Shown in pieces: positions 1 through 7,737 of a stretch of DNA of 64,000 nucleotides. The position numbers were made by a program, and so were the translations under genes. Each line of letters begins with the position of its first letter. The first letter of the stretch is position 1. The stretch is from Achromobacter ruhlandii. Its GTDB lineage: Bacteria; Pseudomonadota; Gammaproteobacteria; Burkholderiales; Burkholderiaceae_B. The stretch covers positions 1 through 64,000 of the forward strand of contig NZ_CADIJL010000030.1 in assembly GCF_902859695.1 (NCBI RefSeq). The letters are read 5' to 3'. The notes under the pieces were generated by a model. It searched no databases. It saw nothing but the letters and a program-made list of their open reading frames with translations, and was not told the origin of the DNA.

Positions 1-78
1 TACAATCACCACCGCATCAAGCTCAAGCTAAAAGGCCTGAGCCCGGTTCAGTACCGGACCCAGGCCTTCGGACCTTAG
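1..78 (+). CDS. IS3-family transposase OrfB, C-terminal fragment (cut by window edge)
   Basis: The first 25 codons read in frame from base 1 and end at TAG (76-78). They give a short basic tail containing the segment LKGLSPVQYRTQ, which is the usual end of the IS3/IS150-group OrfB (DDE, rve-type) transposase. The catalytic domain lies outside the window, so activity cannot be judged. A terminal repeat ending in GGGGTCAGTTCA follows directly (88-111), as expected at the right end of such an element. Identification rests on the short C-terminal signature and the terminal repeat together. Confidence 0.75.
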   Translation, partial: YNHHRIKLKLKGLSPVQYRTQAFGP

Positions 79-87
79 CTTTTTACC

Positions 88-111
88 GTCCAACTTCTTG
101 GGGTCAGTTCA
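88..111 (+). mobile_element. Right terminal inverted repeat of an IS3-family element
   Basis: The last bases of the element run to GGGGTCAGTTCA and stop 18 bases before the stop codon of the ABC exporter gene. The inverse complement, beginning TGAACTGACCCC and followed by GTTGGAC, fits IS150-group ends. The same end sequence recurs twice, head to head, at 60208-60258. Confidence 0.65.
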
Positions 112-129
112 TCGCGTCAGGCCCTTGCC

Positions 130-2028
130 TTATTTGCCGAAGGCGAAAGACGTTTCGTCCTCGTCCTGATCCTCGTCGTCGGCACGCGGCGGCAAGGCGC
201 GCGCGCCGTCGGCCAGCATCTCCGCCTGCGTCAGGCCCTTGGTCAGCTCCAGGGCCTGGCGCTCGAACAGGCGTCGGTACAGGCCGCCCTTCAAGCGGAT
301 CAGCTGGTCATGGCTGCCTTCCTCGATGATGCGGCCGCGGTCCATCACCAGCAGGCGGTCCAGCGCGCGCACCGTCGACAGGCGGTGCGCCACCACCAGC
401 GTGGTGCGGCCCACCATCAGGCGTTCCATGGCCTGCTGGATCAGCACCTCGCTTTCGCTGTCCAGACTCGACGTGGCCTCGTCCAGGATCAGGATCGGCG
501 CATCGGCCAGGAAGGCGCGGGCGATCGCCACGCGCTGGCGCTCGCCGCCCGACAGCTTCACGCCGCGCTCGCCCACCAGCGTCTCGTAGCCCTTGGGCAG
601 CGCCATGATGAAGTCGTGCGCGCTGGCCAGCCGCGCCGCCTGCTCGATCTCGGCCTGCGTCGCGCCGGGGCGGGCGTAGGCGATGTTCTCGGCCAGCGTG
701 CGGTGAAACAGCACCGGCTCCTGCTGCACGATCGCGATCTGGCTGCGCAGCGACGCCTGCTTGACCTGGGCGATGTCCTGCCCGTCGATGGTGATGCGGC
801 CGCCGTTGACGTCATACAGGCGCTGGATCAGCTTGATGAACGTGGTCTTGCCCGAGCCCGAATGCCCGACCAGGCCGACCCGCTCGCCCGGCGCGATGCG
901 CGCCGAGAAGCGGTCATACAGCGCCGCCTCGTGTCGGCCATAACGGAAGGTCACGTCCTCGAAGCGGATCTCGCCGGCCGTGACGCGGATTGCGCCCGCG
1001 CCAGCGCGATCGTCCACGCCCAGCGGCTGTTTCTCCAGCGCCACCAGTTCCTCCATGTCGTTGACCGAGCGCTGCAGGTTGCGGATATGCATGCCCACGT
1101 CGCGCAGGTGGCCCTGCAGCATGAAGAACATCGTCAGCGCGAAGGTGATGTCGCCGACGCTGGCCTGGTTGCGCGACCACAGCAGCAGCGACGCGCCCAG
1201 GATGCCGGCCTGCATCGCCACCAGCATCGCGCCCTGGATGCCGCCGTTGATCGTGGCGCGGATCCAGGTGCGGCGCGTGCGGCGGCGCCACTTGTCGACC
1301 ACGCGCCCCAGGCGCGCTTCCTCGCGCGTCTCGGCGCCGAAGGCCTTGACGACCGGGTTACAGCTGACCGCGTCGGCCAGCGCGCCGCCCATGCGCGTAT
1401 CCCAGGCGTTGCCCAGCCGCGCCGCCGGGGCCACGTAGCCCAGCGACAGCGCCGCCGTCACCGCGATGTACAGCACCGAACCCAGGCCCACCACCAGGCC
1501 CATCACCGGCCAGTACACGCCCAGCAGCACGGTGGCGCCGACCAGCATCACCACCGAGGGCAGCAGCGCCACCAACAGCGTGTCGTTCAGCACGTCCACC
1601 GCCCACATGCCGCGCGTGATCTTGCGCACGGTCGAGCCGGCAAAGCTGTTGGCATGCCAATCGGTGGAAAAGCGCTGCACCCGGTAGAAGGCGTTGGAGA
1701 CCATGCCGTTCATCATCTTCAGGGTGAAGACGATGATGTTCTGGAACACGCCCTGGCGCAGCAGCGTGCTGCCGATGCCCAGTGCGATCAGCAGCCAGAA
1801 CGCGGTGACGGCCGCGCCCCAGACCTGGGCGTCGGACGAGGCGCCGGAGGCCACCGCGTCGACCAGCCGGCCCGCGTACAGCGGTGTCAGCACGTCGGCC
1901 ACGGCCGACAGCAGGGCCAGCGCGACGATAAGAGCGGTGCGCCAGCGCTGGGCGCGCCAATAGCGGAAGGTAAAGCCGAGGACGTCCTTGAAGGCTTGTC
2001 CTCGCAGATCGATTTTTGTTCGATTCAT
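130..2028 (-). CDS. ABC exporter, fused permease and ATPase (MsbA/LmrA type)
   Basis: A half-transporter of 632 residues that should dimerise in the inner membrane and drive ATP-dependent export; the substrate cannot be told. About six membrane segments occupy residues 30-320 and the nucleotide-binding domain 350-590. Walker A (GHSGSGKTT, about 385), signature LSGGERQR (about 491) and Walker B LILDEATSSLD (about 510) are intact, so it should be active. The C-terminus is a very acidic tail (DDEDQDEDE) of unknown role. I chose ATG at 2028 because the protein family starts about there; an in-frame ATG 23 codons upstream gives a non-family, Arg-rich extension. No strong ribosome site precedes 2028. 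An IS3-family end lies 18 bases beyond the stop. The leader upstream is unusually long and contains a small ORF. Confidence 0.88.
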   Translation of the reverse strand: MNRTKIDLRGQAFKDVLGFTFRYWRAQRWRTALIVALALLSAVADVLTPLYAGRLVDAVASGASSDAQVWGAAVTAFWLLIALGIGSTLLRQGVFQNIIVFTLKMMNGMVSNAFYRVQRFSTDWHANSFAGSTVRKITRGMWAVDVLNDTLLVALLPSVVMLVGATVLLGVYWPVMGLVVGLGSVLYIAVTAALSLGYVAPAARLGNAWDTRMGGALADAVSCNPVVKAFGAETREEARLGRVVDKWRRRTRRTWIRATINGGIQGAMLVAMQAGILGASLLLWSRNQASVGDITFALTMFFMLQGHLRDVGMHIRNLQRSVNDMEELVALEKQPLGVDDRAGAGAIRVTAGEIRFEDVTFRYGRHEAALYDRFSARIAPGERVGLVGHSGSGKTTFIKLIQRLYDVNGGRITIDGQDIAQVKQASLRSQIAIVQQEPVLFHRTLAENIAYARPGATQAEIEQAARLASAHDFIMALPKGYETLVGERGVKLSGGERQRVAIARAFLADAPILILDEATSSLDSESEVLIQQAMERLMVGRTTLVVAHRLSTVRALDRLLVMDRGRIIEEGSHDQLIRLKGGLYRRLFERQALELTKGLTQAEMLADGARALPPRADDEDQDEDETSFAFGK

Positions 2029-2184
2029 TGCGATCGCCCGGCAACGCGAAGGCGCCGGTTTCCTTGTGGGAAGAAGGTGATACGACCTGCGCCTCACGGC
2101 GCGGGCATTGCGTTCAGGGGTTTGGGGCGGGCACGGCGGACCAGTCGCCAGGTAGTCTGGCGATGGGGCCGCGCGGGCGACGAC

Positions 2185-2235
2185 TTAATGGCGTCGCGGA
2201 GATACGCGCGGGATGGCGGTATGCGGATTCATCAT
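2185..2235 (-). CDS. Candidate 16-residue leader peptide upstream of the ABC exporter
   Basis: On the minus strand a good ribosome site (GGGAGG, 7 bases before) precedes ATG ATG and a 16-codon frame, MMNPHTAIPRVSPRRH, ending in TAA. It lies about 157 bases before the exporter start and on the same strand. A perfect 7-bp hairpin (2145-2163, arms TCGCCAG/CTGGCGA) sits between the two. This is the layout of translation-attenuation leaders of some resistance genes. There is no family evidence, so it could be chance. Confidence 0.3.
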   Translation of the reverse strand: MMNPHTAIPRVSPRRH

Positions 2236-2515
2236 CTTGCGCCTCCCAGGTGTAGGTGAAGGGAAAAAAGAATGGGCACAGGCCCGAATTGAAGATTCTA
2301 TAGAAGTGGTGTAGGTGGATCAACCGCGCGGGCGGTGGGGGATTGCGGGCGTGTGGGTTTTTCCCCACGGCGATGATGCGGCGCGCGTGGCGGGCGGCGC
2401 GGCCGTCGTGGGGAGCACGGGCGGCGCGCCGGTTGGCGGCGGAGCGCGGGCCGTCCGCCTTGAAGGAAGGAGGTAAAGGGAGGGGTAGAGAAAGGGGGAT
2501 ATAGGAAGGGGGAAT

Positions 2516-2548
2516 GGCCGGCGCGCCACGAAGGCGCGGCGGCCGGCC
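2516..2548 (-). terminator. Probable terminator after the TRAP transporter genes
   Basis: Just beyond the DctM stop (2555) is a GC-rich hairpin with arms GGCCGGCCGCCGCGCC and GGCGCGCCGGCC around TTCGT (minus-strand reading). It is followed by a pyrimidine-rich, not purely T, tract, so termination may be partial. Confidence 0.5.
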
Positions 2549-2554
2549 ACGTGG

Positions 2555-4447
2555 TTACTTCAGGAACCCTGTCGAGATCCACGGCACCGCGGCGATGACC
2601 ACGATGCCGACCGCCATCGAACCCAGGTAGCCCAGGATGGGCCGGATGCCGGCTTCGGGCGCGACCCGGCCGATGGCGCAGGCGGCGTAGTAACCCACCC
2701 CGAACGGCGGCGCGAACAGGCCCAGGCCCATCGACAGGATCACCACCATCGCGTAGTGCACCTCGTGGATGCCCATCTGGTGCGCGATGGGGAACAGCAG
2801 CGGCCCGAACAGCACGATGGCGGGGATGCCCTCCAGCACGCTGCCCAGGATGACGAACGCGACGATCGACACCGCCATGAAGGTGGCGGCGCCGCCGGGC
2901 AGGCCCGCCATGGCCTGCGCGAGCTGGGTCGAGAAGCCCGATTGCGTCAGGGCCCAGGCCATGGCGGTGGCGGTGCCGATGATCAGCAGGATCGAGCCCG
3001 ACAGGCAGGCCGTGTCGACCAGCATGGGCTTGAGCCGCTTGACGTCAAAGCAGCGGTAGACCAGCAGTCCGATCAGCGCGGCGTAGACGATGCCGATGGT
3101 CGAGACCTCGGTGGCGGTGGCCACGCCCTCGACCACCGCCGCCCGGATCACGAACGGCAGCGCCAGCGCCGGCAGCGCCACCAGCAGGGCGCGGCCGATC
3201 TGGCGGCCGCTGGCCTTGCGCACCGCGCTCAGGTCTTCGCGGCGGTTGCGCCACCAGACCACCAGGCACAGCATCACGCCCAGCACCAGCCCGGGCAGCA
3301 GGCCGCCCGTGAACAGCGCCGTGATCGACACGCCGGTGACCGAGCCGATGGTGATCAGCACCAGGCTGGGCGGCACGGTCTCGGTCTGCGCGCCGGTGGC
3401 CGACAGCAGCGCCACCAGGTCGCCCTCGTCGGCGCCGCGCTCGCGCATTTCCGGGAACAGCACCGGCGCCACCGCCGCCATGTCGGCGGCCTTGGCGCCC
3501 GAGATGCCCGAGACCACGTACATGGCGCCGATCAGCACGTACGACAGGCCGCCGCGCACGTGCCCCAGCAGGCTGGCCAGGAACGCCACCATGCGCTTGG
3601 CCATGCCGGTCATCTCGATCAGCACGCCCAGGAACACGAACAGCGGCACCGCCAGCAGGATCAGGTGCGACATGCCTTCGTCCATGCGCCCGACCACCAC
3701 CATCATCGGCACGTCGGTGGTCAGCGACAGATAGCCGAAGGTGGCCAGCCCGAACGAGAAGGCGATCGGCACGCCCGCGAACACCGTGGCCGCCACCACG
3801 CCGACGAAGAAGATCAGCAGGTTGAGGTTGCCCAGTCCCGCCAGCACCGGCTGCAGCGCCGTCAGGGCGGCCACCACGCCGCCGACCAGCAGCAGCGCCA
3901 GGCCGGTGACGCGCCACTGCGCGCGTTCGACCAGCCGCAGCAGCGCGATCAGCAGCATCAGCGCGGTGCCCACTGGCAAGGCCGCGGCGCGCCAGGCGTT
4001 GGGGATTTCCAGCGCGGCGGTGGTGACGTACTGTTCCTCCGAGGCGTACTCGTAGCCCGGCGCCTGCAGCAGCAGCAGGAACGCCAGCGCCGCCGCCACG
4101 GCCACCATGTCCAGCAGCGCGCGGGTGCCAGGCGAGGCGCGGTTGACCAGCGCGCCCATGCGCATATGCTCGCCACGGCGAAAGGCGATCACCGCGCCCA
4201 GCATGGCCAGCCACAGGAACAGGATCGAGGCCAGTTCGTCGGACCATACCAGCGGCGTGTGCAGCACGTAGCGCGCCACGATGCCCGAGAACAGGATGAC
4301 GATTTCCGCGACCACCAGGATGGCCGCCGGAATCTCCACCAGGTGACCCAGGGCGTTGTCCAGCGTGATGGCCCAGGGGCGGCGCGCGCCGGGCGCCGGG
4401 CCCGCCTCGGCCCGCAGCGCCGCCGGATGCGTCAGCGCAGCCCTCAT
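2555..4447 (-). CDS. TRAP transporter permease, fused DctQ-DctM
   Basis: Inner-membrane part of a tripartite ATP-independent periplasmic transporter, which uses a sodium or proton gradient to import an organic acid delivered by the binding protein. The 630 residues comprise a small-subunit DctQ domain (about 30-180, four membrane segments, with the DctQ-like stretch around LVWSDELASILFLWLAMLG) joined to a DctM domain of about 420 residues with repeated hydrophobic helices. Fusion of the two subunits is known in the family. The ATG at 4447 overlaps the dctP stop as ATGA, so the genes are translationally coupled. The open frame continues upstream without a family match, which is why that extension is rejected. 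Confidence 0.9.
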   Translation of the reverse strand: MRAALTHPAALRAEAGPAPGARRPWAITLDNALGHLVEIPAAILVVAEIVILFSGIVARYVLHTPLVWSDELASILFLWLAMLGAVIAFRRGEHMRMGALVNRASPGTRALLDMVAVAAALAFLLLLQAPGYEYASEEQYVTTAALEIPNAWRAAALPVGTALMLLIALLRLVERAQWRVTGLALLLVGGVVAALTALQPVLAGLGNLNLLIFFVGVVAATVFAGVPIAFSFGLATFGYLSLTTDVPMMVVVGRMDEGMSHLILLAVPLFVFLGVLIEMTGMAKRMVAFLASLLGHVRGGLSYVLIGAMYVVSGISGAKAADMAAVAPVLFPEMRERGADEGDLVALLSATGAQTETVPPSLVLITIGSVTGVSITALFTGGLLPGLVLGVMLCLVVWWRNRREDLSAVRKASGRQIGRALLVALPALALPFVIRAAVVEGVATATEVSTIGIVYAALIGLLVYRCFDVKRLKPMLVDTACLSGSILLIIGTATAMAWALTQSGFSTQLAQAMAGLPGGAATFMAVSIVAFVILGSVLEGIPAIVLFGPLLFPIAHQMGIHEVHYAMVVILSMGLGLFAPPFGVGYYAACAIGRVAPEAGIRPILGYLGSMAVGIVVIAAVPWISTGFLK

Positions 4448-5457
4448 GACAGACTCCCGGCCGCCTGCTCCAGCAGGCCCCAGGCCTTGTCGCCGTACTT
4501 TTCCTTCCAGCTGGCGTAGAAGCCGGCGCGGCGCAGCGCGTCGCGGATGGGGGCGGGGTCGGGGGTGTTGAAGGCCAGGCCCTGCTCGGCCAGCTTGGTC
4601 TGCAGCTGATTGTTGAGTGCCAGCACGTCGGCGCGCTCGGCCATGCCGGCGGCGTTGATGTGTTTGGCGACGACCTCGCGGATGTCGGCCGGCAGCTTTT
4701 CCCAGGCGCGGCGGTTGCCCAGGAACCAGAAGCCGTCCCACATGTGGTTGGTCATCGAGCAGTATTTCTGCACTTCGTACAGCTTGGCGGTCTGGATGAT
4801 GGCCAGCGGGTTTTCCTGCGCGTCCACCACGCGGGTCTGCAGGGCGGAATAGGTTTCGTTGAAGTTGATGCTGGCCGGCGACGAGCCCAGCGCCTTGAAC
4901 ATCGAGGTCCACAGCGGGCTGACCGGCACGCGGATCTTCAGGTCGCGGAAGTCGTCCGGGCCGCTGATGGCGCGCGAGCTGGTGGTGACCTGGCGAAAGC
5001 CGTTGTCCCAGATGCGGTCCATGACGAACAGGCCCTTGCCATTGATGTCGGCGCGGATGTGGGCGCCCAGGTCGCCGTCCATGGCCTTCCAGACCGAGGC
5101 GTAGTCGGGAAAGGCGAAGCCGACGCCGCTGATCGACGCGCTGGGCACCAGGGTCGACAGGATCAGCCCCGACAGGGTGAAAAACTCGACGGCGCCGGCG
5201 CGCAGCTGGCTCAGGGTGTCGGTGTCGGAGCCCAGCTGGCTGCTGGGGAACACCGCCAGTTCGAAGCGGCCGCCGGTGTCCTTGAGGATGTTCTGCGCGG
5301 CCTCGTTGGCGCGCAGGTTCATCGGGTGCGAGGGCGGCAGGTTGTTGGCGTACTTGTAACGGAACTGGGGCGCCGCCAGCGTGCGCTGGAACGGGGCCAG
5401 GGCGAGCAGCGCGCCGCCTCCCGCGGCGCGCATGAGGTTGCGTCGAGTCGTGTTCAT
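4444..5457 (-). CDS. TRAP transporter substrate-binding protein (DctP family)
   Basis: Periplasmic solute receptor of 337 residues. The N-terminus has twin arginines (TTRRNLMRAAGGGALLALA) and an Ala-rich cleavage region near residue 28, suggesting Tat or Sec export. The body follows the DctP family: YKYANNLPPSHPMN near the start, SQLGSDTDTLSQLRAG, and the arginine-containing helix DLKIRVP that normally binds the ligand carboxylate. It is the first gene of the dctP-dctQM operon and is divergent from the IclR regulator. The substrate is probably a carboxylate used by the CoA-dependent enzymes downstream of that regulator, which is an inference from context. Confidence 0.9.
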   Translation of the reverse strand: MNTTRRNLMRAAGGGALLALAPFQRTLAAPQFRYKYANNLPPSHPMNLRANEAAQNILKDTGGRFELAVFPSSQLGSDTDTLSQLRAGAVEFFTLSGLILSTLVPSASISGVGFAFPDYASVWKAMDGDLGAHIRADINGKGLFVMDRIWDNGFRQVTTSSRAISGPDDFRDLKIRVPVSPLWTSMFKALGSSPASINFNETYSALQTRVVDAQENPLAIIQTAKLYEVQKYCSMTNHMWDGFWFLGNRRAWEKLPADIREVVAKHINAAGMAERADVLALNNQLQTKLAEQGLAFNTPDPAPIRDALRRAGFYASWKEKYGDKAWGLLEQAAGSLS

Positions 5458-5544
5458 GCTGTCTCCTTGGTTATGAGATCCGGCCGCCGTCGAGGACGGC
5501 CGGATAAAGCGCCTTGCCAGGCCTGTTGCTTTATCTTTGCATGA

Positions 5545-5561
5545 GGTCCATTATATGGACC
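5545..5561. promoter_or_regulatory. Palindromic operator GGTCCA-N5-TGGACC, copy 1
   Basis: Perfect dyad AGGTCCA TTATA TGGACCT in the divergent region between dctP and the IclR gene. The same dyad occurs at 5654-5670, 40328-40344 and 40422-40438. The likely binder is the adjacent IclR protein, which is an inference. Confidence 0.7.
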
Positions 5562-5592
5562 TACTTACTACCCTTAAATTTATTTAATCACA

Positions 5593-5620
5593 TTGATTCA
5601 CTAGCGTAAATCAATAAAAC
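5593..5620 (+). promoter_or_regulatory. Possible promoter of the IclR-family gene
   Basis: TTGATT (5593-5598), a 16-base spacer, then TAAAAC (5615-5620). Transcription would start near 5627, between the two operators. With that start the ATG at 5630 would be almost leaderless, which raises doubt about the chosen translation start. Confidence 0.4.
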
Positions 5621-5629
5621 TGGTGCAGA

Positions 5630-6520
5630 ATGAAAAAACAAAATCAGGTTAATGGTCCACAAAATGGACCTGATGAAAACACAGGCGGAGACGTGACGGA
5701 GACCTCATCCCAGGTCGGTGGCGCCCAGGCGATATCCCGCGCCATGCTGGTGCTGCGCGCGGTGTCGCGCACCCGCGGCGAAGGCGCGGGCCTGCTGGCG
5801 TTGACGCGCGACACGGGCATGAGCAAGCCCACCGTGCACCGCATCCTGGCCGCCCTGGCCGCCGAAGGCATGGTCGAACAGGACCTGGCCAGCCGCCGCT
5901 ACTTTCTGGGCCCCGAATGCCACGTGCTGGGCAACATCGCCAGCGAGCGCTTCGGCATCAACCGCCTGGCCGCGCCGGTGGTGGCGCGACTGGCGCACGA
6001 ATGCGGCGATTCCGCCTTCTTTTCACTGCGCCGCGACGTGTTCGCGGTCTGCGTGCTGCGCGAGGACGGCGACTATCCGCTCAAGACCCACGTGCTGCTG
6101 CCGGGCGACCGGCATCCGCTGGGCATCGGCGCCGGCAGCCTGGCGATCCTGGCGGCGTTGCCCGACGACGAGGTCGACGCCTGCCTGCAGGCCAATGCGG
6201 CCCTGATCGAGCGGCGCTATCCGCATTACTCCGTGGCGCTGATCCGCACCCTGGTCGATGAGGTGCGCGAGCAGGGCTATGCCGTCAACCGCGGCCTGGT
6301 GGTGCCGGGCTCGTGGGGCATCGGCATGCCGCTGCGCGATGAGCAGGGCCACGTGCTGGGCGCCCTGAGCATCGCCGCGGTCGAATCGCGCATGGACGAG
6401 GAAAGACAGTTCCAGCTGGCCAAGCTGTTGTCACGCGAGGCCAAACGCCTGCTTGCGCAGGCCAACCCGGCAGGCCGCGAGGCGCGGGCGCGCCCGCAGG
6501 CCGCCAAGCCCAAGCCCTGA
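5630..6520 (+). CDS. IclR-family transcriptional regulator
   Basis: DNA-binding regulator of 296 residues with an N-terminal winged helix (about 35-100, including SRAMLVLRAVS and GMSKPTVHRILAALAAEGMVEQD) and a C-terminal effector-binding domain of GAF-like fold (about 110-280). It is divergent from the TRAP operon and upstream of thiolase, ligase and SDR genes, so it probably controls carboxylate uptake and breakdown. One GGTCCA dyad lies upstream of the gene and another at 5654-5670, inside the reading frame if ATG 5630 is used. There is no ribosome site before 5630; a GTG at about 5692, still ahead of the helix-turn-helix, would put both operators upstream. The start is therefore uncertain, the family is not. 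Confidence 0.88.
   Translation: MKKQNQVNGPQNGPDENTGGDVTETSSQVGGAQAISRAMLVLRAVSRTRGEGAGLLALTRDTGMSKPTVHRILAALAAEGMVEQDLASRRYFLGPECHVLGNIASERFGINRLAAPVVARLAHECGDSAFFSLRRDVFAVCVLREDGDYPLKTHVLLPGDRHPLGIGAGSLAILAALPDDEVDACLQANAALIERRYPHYSVALIRTLVDEVREQGYAVNRGLVVPGSWGIGMPLRDEQGHVLGALSIAAVESRMDEERQFQLAKLLSREAKRLLAQANPAGREARARPQAAKPKP
5654..5670. promoter_or_regulatory. Palindromic operator GGTCCA-N5-TGGACC, copy 2
   Basis: GGTCCA CAAAA TGGACC, 109 bp centre to centre from copy 1. It overlaps the first codons of the IclR gene if ATG 5630 is the start. This fits autoregulation by a repressor bound at two sites. Confidence 0.65.
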
Positions 6521-6564
6521 TCCGCCGTGCCGGCGGGGCGGGGCTGCCAACAGAGGAGACAGCA

Positions 6565-7737
6565 ATGAGCAAGCGTGCCGTCATCGTGGGGTGGTCGCAC
6601 ACCCCGTTCGGCAAACTCGACGACCCCGACACCGAAAGCCTGATGGCGCGGGTATCCGGCGCCGCGCTGGAGCATGCGGGCATCAGCCCGGAGGCGGTGG
6701 ACGGCATCTATGCCGGCGTCATGAACAGCGGTTTCCAGAAACAGGATTTCCAGGCCGCGCTGGTGGCGCTGGCCGACCCGGCGCTGGCGTATGTGCCGGC
6801 GACGCGGCTGGAGAATGCCTGCGCCACCGGCTCGGCCGCGCTGTACGCGGCCATGGATTTCATCGAGGCCGGACGCGGCCGCGTGGCGCTGGTGGTGGGG
6901 GCCGAGAAGATGACCGCGCGTTCCACCGAGGACACCGGCGACATCCTGCTCAATGCCAGCTACCGCAAGGAAGAGGCCAACCTGCCGGGCGGCTTTGCCG
7001 GCGTGTTCAGCCGCATCGCCACCGCCTATTTCGAGCGCCATGGCGACCACGGCGAGGCGCTGGCCCGCATCGCGGCCAAGAACCACGCCAATGCGCTGGA
7101 CAACCCTTACGCGCAGATCCGCAAGGACCTGGGCTTCGCGTTCTGCAATACCGTCTCCGAGAAAAACCCTTATGTGTCGGCGCCGTTGCGCCGCACCGAT
7201 TGCTCGCCCATTTCCGACGGCGCGGCGGCGCTGGTGCTGGCCGACGCGGAAACCGCGGCGGGCCTGCGCCGCGCCATCGGCTTTCGCGCCCGGCGCCACG
7301 TCAATGACTTCCTGCCGCTGAGCCGGCGCGATCCGATCGCGTTCGAGGGCGCGGCGCGCGCCTGGCGCGAGGCGCTGGCCGATGCCGGCGCGACCCTGGA
7401 CGACCTGAGCCTGGTGGAGACGCATGACTGCTTCACCATCGCCGAACTGATCGAGTACGAGGCCATGGGCCTGGCGCCGCGCGGCCACGGCGTGCGGGCG
7501 CTGCGGGAGGGCTGGGTGCAGAAGGGCGGACGCCTGCCGGTCAACCCGTCGGGCGGACTCAAGGCCAAGGGCCATCCGGTGGGCGCCACCGGGGTGTCGC
7601 TGCACGTCATGGCGTGTCTGCAACTGGCCGGCGAGGCCGGCGCCATGCAGGTGCCGGACGCGACGCTGGCCGGCGTCTTCAACATGGGCGGCGCGGCCGT
7701 GGCCAATTACGTCAGCATCCTGGAGCGCGTCAAATGA
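6565..7737 (+). CDS. Thiolase-family acetyl-CoA acyltransferase (SCP2/lipid-transfer type)
   Basis: Enzyme of 390 residues expected to catalyse thiolytic cleavage or condensation of a 3-oxoacyl-CoA in the cytoplasm. The nucleophile region ENACATGSAA places the catalytic cysteine at about residue 86, and GGLKAKGHPVGATG carries the active-site histidine near 337. There is a good ribosome site (GAGGAGAC) before the ATG. It is followed by an acyl-CoA synthetase with an ATGA stop/start overlap, so the two are co-translated. It resembles the non-canonical thiolases found in catabolic clusters for branched or unusual acids. The substrate is unknown. Confidence 0.88.
   Translation: MSKRAVIVGWSHTPFGKLDDPDTESLMARVSGAALEHAGISPEAVDGIYAGVMNSGFQKQDFQAALVALADPALAYVPATRLENACATGSAALYAAMDFIEAGRGRVALVVGAEKMTARSTEDTGDILLNASYRKEEANLPGGFAGVFSRIATAYFERHGDHGEALARIAAKNHANALDNPYAQIRKDLGFAFCNTVSEKNPYVSAPLRRTDCSPISDGAAALVLADAETAAGLRRAIGFRARRHVNDFLPLSRRDPIAFEGAARAWREALADAGATLDDLSLVETHDCFTIAELIEYEAMGLAPRGHGVRALREGWVQKGGRLPVNPSGGLKAKGHPVGATGVSLHVMACLQLAGEAGAMQVPDATLAGVFNMGGAAVANYVSILERVK

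Larger units (their letters stand above)
2029..2554. other. 526-base gene-poor region between ABC exporter and TRAP transporter
   Basis: No family-level gene on either strand. It holds the exporter leader (candidate peptide 2185-2235, hairpins 2145-2163 and 2089-2102), a mostly purine tract on the plus strand (about 2463-2514) and the terminator of the TRAP genes (2516-2548). Confidence 0.6.

Noticed and set aside
310-2259. Long plus-strand open frame opposite the ABC exporter (649 codons)
   Set aside because: Its translation is rich in Ala, Arg, His and Gln with no family signal, the usual antisense shadow of a GC-rich gene; the exporter on the other strand is clear.
2463-2514. Purine-rich tract as triplex (H-DNA) or origin element
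   Set aside because: Interrupted by several pyrimidines, not mirror-symmetric, and no DnaA boxes or other support.
2756-4519. 587-codon plus-strand frame opposite the TRAP permease
   Set aside because: His/Gln/Arg-rich antisense shadow of a hydrophobic protein gene.
4448-4912. Upstream extension of the DctQM frame
   Set aside because: It lies inside dctP in another frame, and the ATGA overlap at 4444-4447 gives a normal start.
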